The notes under the pieces: generated by a model
Seen by the model: the letters and a program-made list of their open reading frames with translations, nothing else
Databases searched by the model: none
Told to the model about the DNA's origin: nothing
Assembly: GCF_039543525.1 (NCBI RefSeq)
Contig: NZ_BAABJX010000062.1
Span: 93,173 to 157,172 of the forward strand
DNA: 64,000 nucleotides
Direction of reading: 5' to 3'
Source: Algivirga pacifica
GTDB lineage: Bacteria > Bacteroidota > Bacteroidia > Cytophagales > Flammeovirgaceae
Made by a program: the position numbers and the translations under genes
Shown: positions 62,452-64,000 of the stretch, in pieces
How positions within the stretch are numbered: position 1 is the first letter of the stretch
Layout: each line of letters begins with the position of its first letter

Positions 62452-62545
62452 CAGTGAACAGTGAACAGTGAGAAGTAAGCAGTGAATTATGGACTAATCA
62501 TTAACCACTAACCACTAATCACCACCAACTATTCTCTAGCAACGA
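62451..62545. repeat. CAGTGAA heptamers and CCACTAA repeats between dxr and rseP
   Basis: Several CAGTGAA units (about 62451-62486) and then a CCACTAA pair (about 62505-62521) lie in the 120-base spacer. CAGTGAA is the complement of the perfect TTCACTG array at 15843. Confidence 0.75.
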
Positions 62546-62571
62546 ATATTCATTAAACGAAAAAAAGATAT

Positions 62572-63873
62572 ATGGGAACCGTAATTATGATTGCCCAGTT
62601 TTTGTTTGGCCTATCGGTTTTGGTAGCCTTGCATGAGTTGGGGCACCTGTTGGCAGCAAAGGCCTTTGGAATGAAAGCAGAAAAATTCTTTATAGGCTTT
62701 CCTCCAAAGATTGTAAGCTTTAAGTGGGGAGAAACAGAGTATGGATTAGGAGCGATTCCTTTGGGAGGATTTGTGAAAATATCTGGGATGATCGACGAGT
62801 CTCTGGATACGAAACAAATGGAGTCAGAACCTCAGCCTTGGGAGTTTCGTGCCAAGCCCGTATGGCAACGATTGATTGTCATGTTAGGGGGAATTATTAT
62901 GAATGTGATCACCGGAGTGGTCATCTTTGTAGGGATTAAGTATGCCTATGGCACGGACTATTTGAGTATGAAGTCCGTGAATGAAGCAGGACTTTATGCC
63001 AATGAGTATATGGAAGAGATAGGGTTCCAAACGGGAGACCGATTTGTAAATTATAATGGACAGACACTAGAGAAGTTCAACGACTTGGGGCATATCCTCA
63101 TCACGGAGGATGTGGAGTATATCACCGTTGATCGAAGCGGACAAGAAGTTAAAGTTGATTTACCGCAAGATCTGTTGAAGCACCTGGAGAAAAGAGGTGG
63201 ATTTATTCGTCCGATTTGGCCAGTAGTGGTGAATGAGGTTTCTGCTGGGCAGGGCGCTGAAAAGGCGGGTTTGCAAAAAGGAGACCATATCGTACGCTTG
63301 GATAGCACCGAAATTGTGGACTTCTACCAGTTCAAGGAATTGTTGGATGAGCACAAAGGAGGAGAGGTAACCTTACAATATGAGCGTAAAGGAAGTTTAT
63401 ATACGGTAGCAGCACCTGTGAGCGAGCAAGGGCGTTTGGGTTTTGTACTGGAGCAGTTGCCTAAGTTTGACAATAAACAATACTCTTTGGTAGAAGCTGT
63501 TCCTGCAGGAACAAAAGACGCCTTCAGAGTAGTAGCTCTACAGCTGGGAGCATTTGCGAAGATGTTTACCGACAAGATTGATGCTTCCGAGAACATGACA
63601 GGACCTGTTGGAATGGCTCAGATTTATGGAAAAACCATTATGATCAAGAAATTCCTTTACATTACAGGGCTACTGTCGATGGTATTGGCCTTTATGAACC
63701 TACTACCTATTCCAGCCTTGGATGGGGGACACGTGGTATTCTTGACTTATGAAATGATCTCAGGACAAAAGCCTTCTCAAAAAGTATTAATTGCGGCTCA
63801 GCAAATCGGAATGATTCTATTGCTAGCGTTATTGATATGGGTAACCTGGAACGATATCCTAAGACAGTTTTAA
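62572..63873 (+). CDS. rseP: RseP-type site-2 membrane metalloprotease
   Basis: This inner-membrane protease cuts membrane-spanning regulators such as anti-sigma factors. The product is 433 residues. The zinc motif H21-E22-x-x-H25 lies in the first transmembrane segment, and the second metal motif NLLPIPALDGGHV is near residue 375. Between them is one clear PDZ domain (about 205-275, VSAGQGAEKAGLQKGDHIVRLD) and perhaps a degenerate second one before it. It has four membrane segments as expected. Confidence 0.95.
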   Translation: MGTVIMIAQFLFGLSVLVALHELGHLLAAKAFGMKAEKFFIGFPPKIVSFKWGETEYGLGAIPLGGFVKISGMIDESLDTKQMESEPQPWEFRAKPVWQRLIVMLGGIIMNVITGVVIFVGIKYAYGTDYLSMKSVNEAGLYANEYMEEIGFQTGDRFVNYNGQTLEKFNDLGHILITEDVEYITVDRSGQEVKVDLPQDLLKHLEKRGGFIRPIWPVVVNEVSAGQGAEKAGLQKGDHIVRLDSTEIVDFYQFKELLDEHKGGEVTLQYERKGSLYTVAAPVSEQGRLGFVLEQLPKFDNKQYSLVEAVPAGTKDAFRVVALQLGAFAKMFTDKIDASENMTGPVGMAQIYGKTIMIKKFLYITGLLSMVLAFMNLLPIPALDGGHVVFLTYEMISGQKPSQKVLIAAQQIGMILLLALLIWVTWNDILRQF

Positions 63874-63905
63874 ATAGCTTCAGAGATTGAGTATATCATT
63901 GAGGT

Positions 63906-63943
63906 AAAAAGCACGGACTATATTTTTAGTCCGTGCTTTTTTT
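63906..63943 (+). terminator. Terminator after rseP
   Basis: AAAAGCACGGACTA (63907-63920) pairs with TAGTCCGTGCTTTT (63927-63940), with T residues to 63943. Confidence 0.95.
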
Positions 63944-63944
63944 A

Positions 63945-64000
63945 GTGTGCCGTGCATGGTATTTGGCTAGGTGGTGCAAGTCCACTGTGGGGGATGGTAG
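63945..64000 (+). mobile_element. Probable 5' end of a group II intron (cut by window edge)
   Basis: GTGTG at 63945-63949 fits the GUGYG 5' consensus of group II introns. It is followed by CCGTGCATGGT and CTAGGTGGTGCAAGTCCAC, a sequence style typical of domain I of bacterial group II introns. The putative intron begins one base after the T run of the rseP terminator, a known target type for some group II introns. Domains II-VI and any reverse transcriptase would lie beyond the window. Confidence 0.6.

Noticed and set aside
1..64000. tRNA or rRNA genes
   Set aside because: No cloverleaf with a GTTCRA T-arm or rRNA-like stretch was seen in the gaps on either strand.

Overview
The window reads as chromosomal DNA of a free-living Bacteroidota, most likely a marine, Cytophagales-type gliding bacterium (inference). 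The evidence is two SusC/SusD pairs, type IX secretion (T9SS) sorting domains of type A and type B, a PorP/SprF homologue beside an OmpA-like protein, an LptC lipoprotein, no Shine-Dalgarno sequences, and several promoters that match the Bacteroidota form TTTG-N18-20-TAnnTTTG. Essential genes (rpoB, dxr, rseP, gcvH, coaX, SRP RNA) show it is the main chromosome. No rRNA, tRNA, CRISPR array or complete insertion sequence was seen.

Layout. 1-12650: tail of an unknown gene, a first SusC/SusD pair, an orphan secreted protein, and a second SusC/SusD pair with a Calx-beta lipoprotein. 12800-23110: a secreted HExxH protein with a T9SS tail, a Rof-like protein, a PAP2 phosphatase, a small secreted protein, the SRP RNA on the opposite strand, a SWIM/SNF2 helicase and a small outer-membrane protein. 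23320-29933: a tryptophan operon, trpL-E-G-D-C-F-B, with a textbook attenuator but no trpA. 30275-36226: a T9SS type B giant protein, a PorP/SprF protein and an OmpA/PD40 protein, probably one secretion unit. 36495-45560: a TlpA-like thioredoxin, an isolated rpoB, a DUF5606 gene, a GH15 hydrolase, a small secreted protein and a rhodanese. 45795-50577 (minus): coaX, an FadL-like barrel, a TPR-like protein, lptC and two tiny membrane proteins. 50700-60955: antiporter, PBP1C, glutamate dehydrogenase, an 11-repeat secreted protein and gcvH. 61297-64000: dxr, rseP and, at the very edge, what looks like the 5' end of a group II intron.

The least explained content is intergenic. One family of mosaic palindromes is built from GTTGA-type spacers and tiny hairpins with the core GAGCttcGCTC. 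Members occur at 17230, 22346, 26879, 27892, 45572 and 56984, two of them inside the trp operon, and one has perfect 48-bp terminal inverted repeats. A second system combines degenerate heptanucleotide arrays with a GGGGCGACC-type hairpin at four or more loci. A third element is a 226-bp near-palindrome at 15241-15466.

Start codons were moved from the longest reading frame where a signal peptide, lipobox, promoter or family N-terminus argued for it (17586-18185, 28092, 34841, 45210, 46177, 46757, 50577). All family names come from motif recognition by eye; no database search was run.
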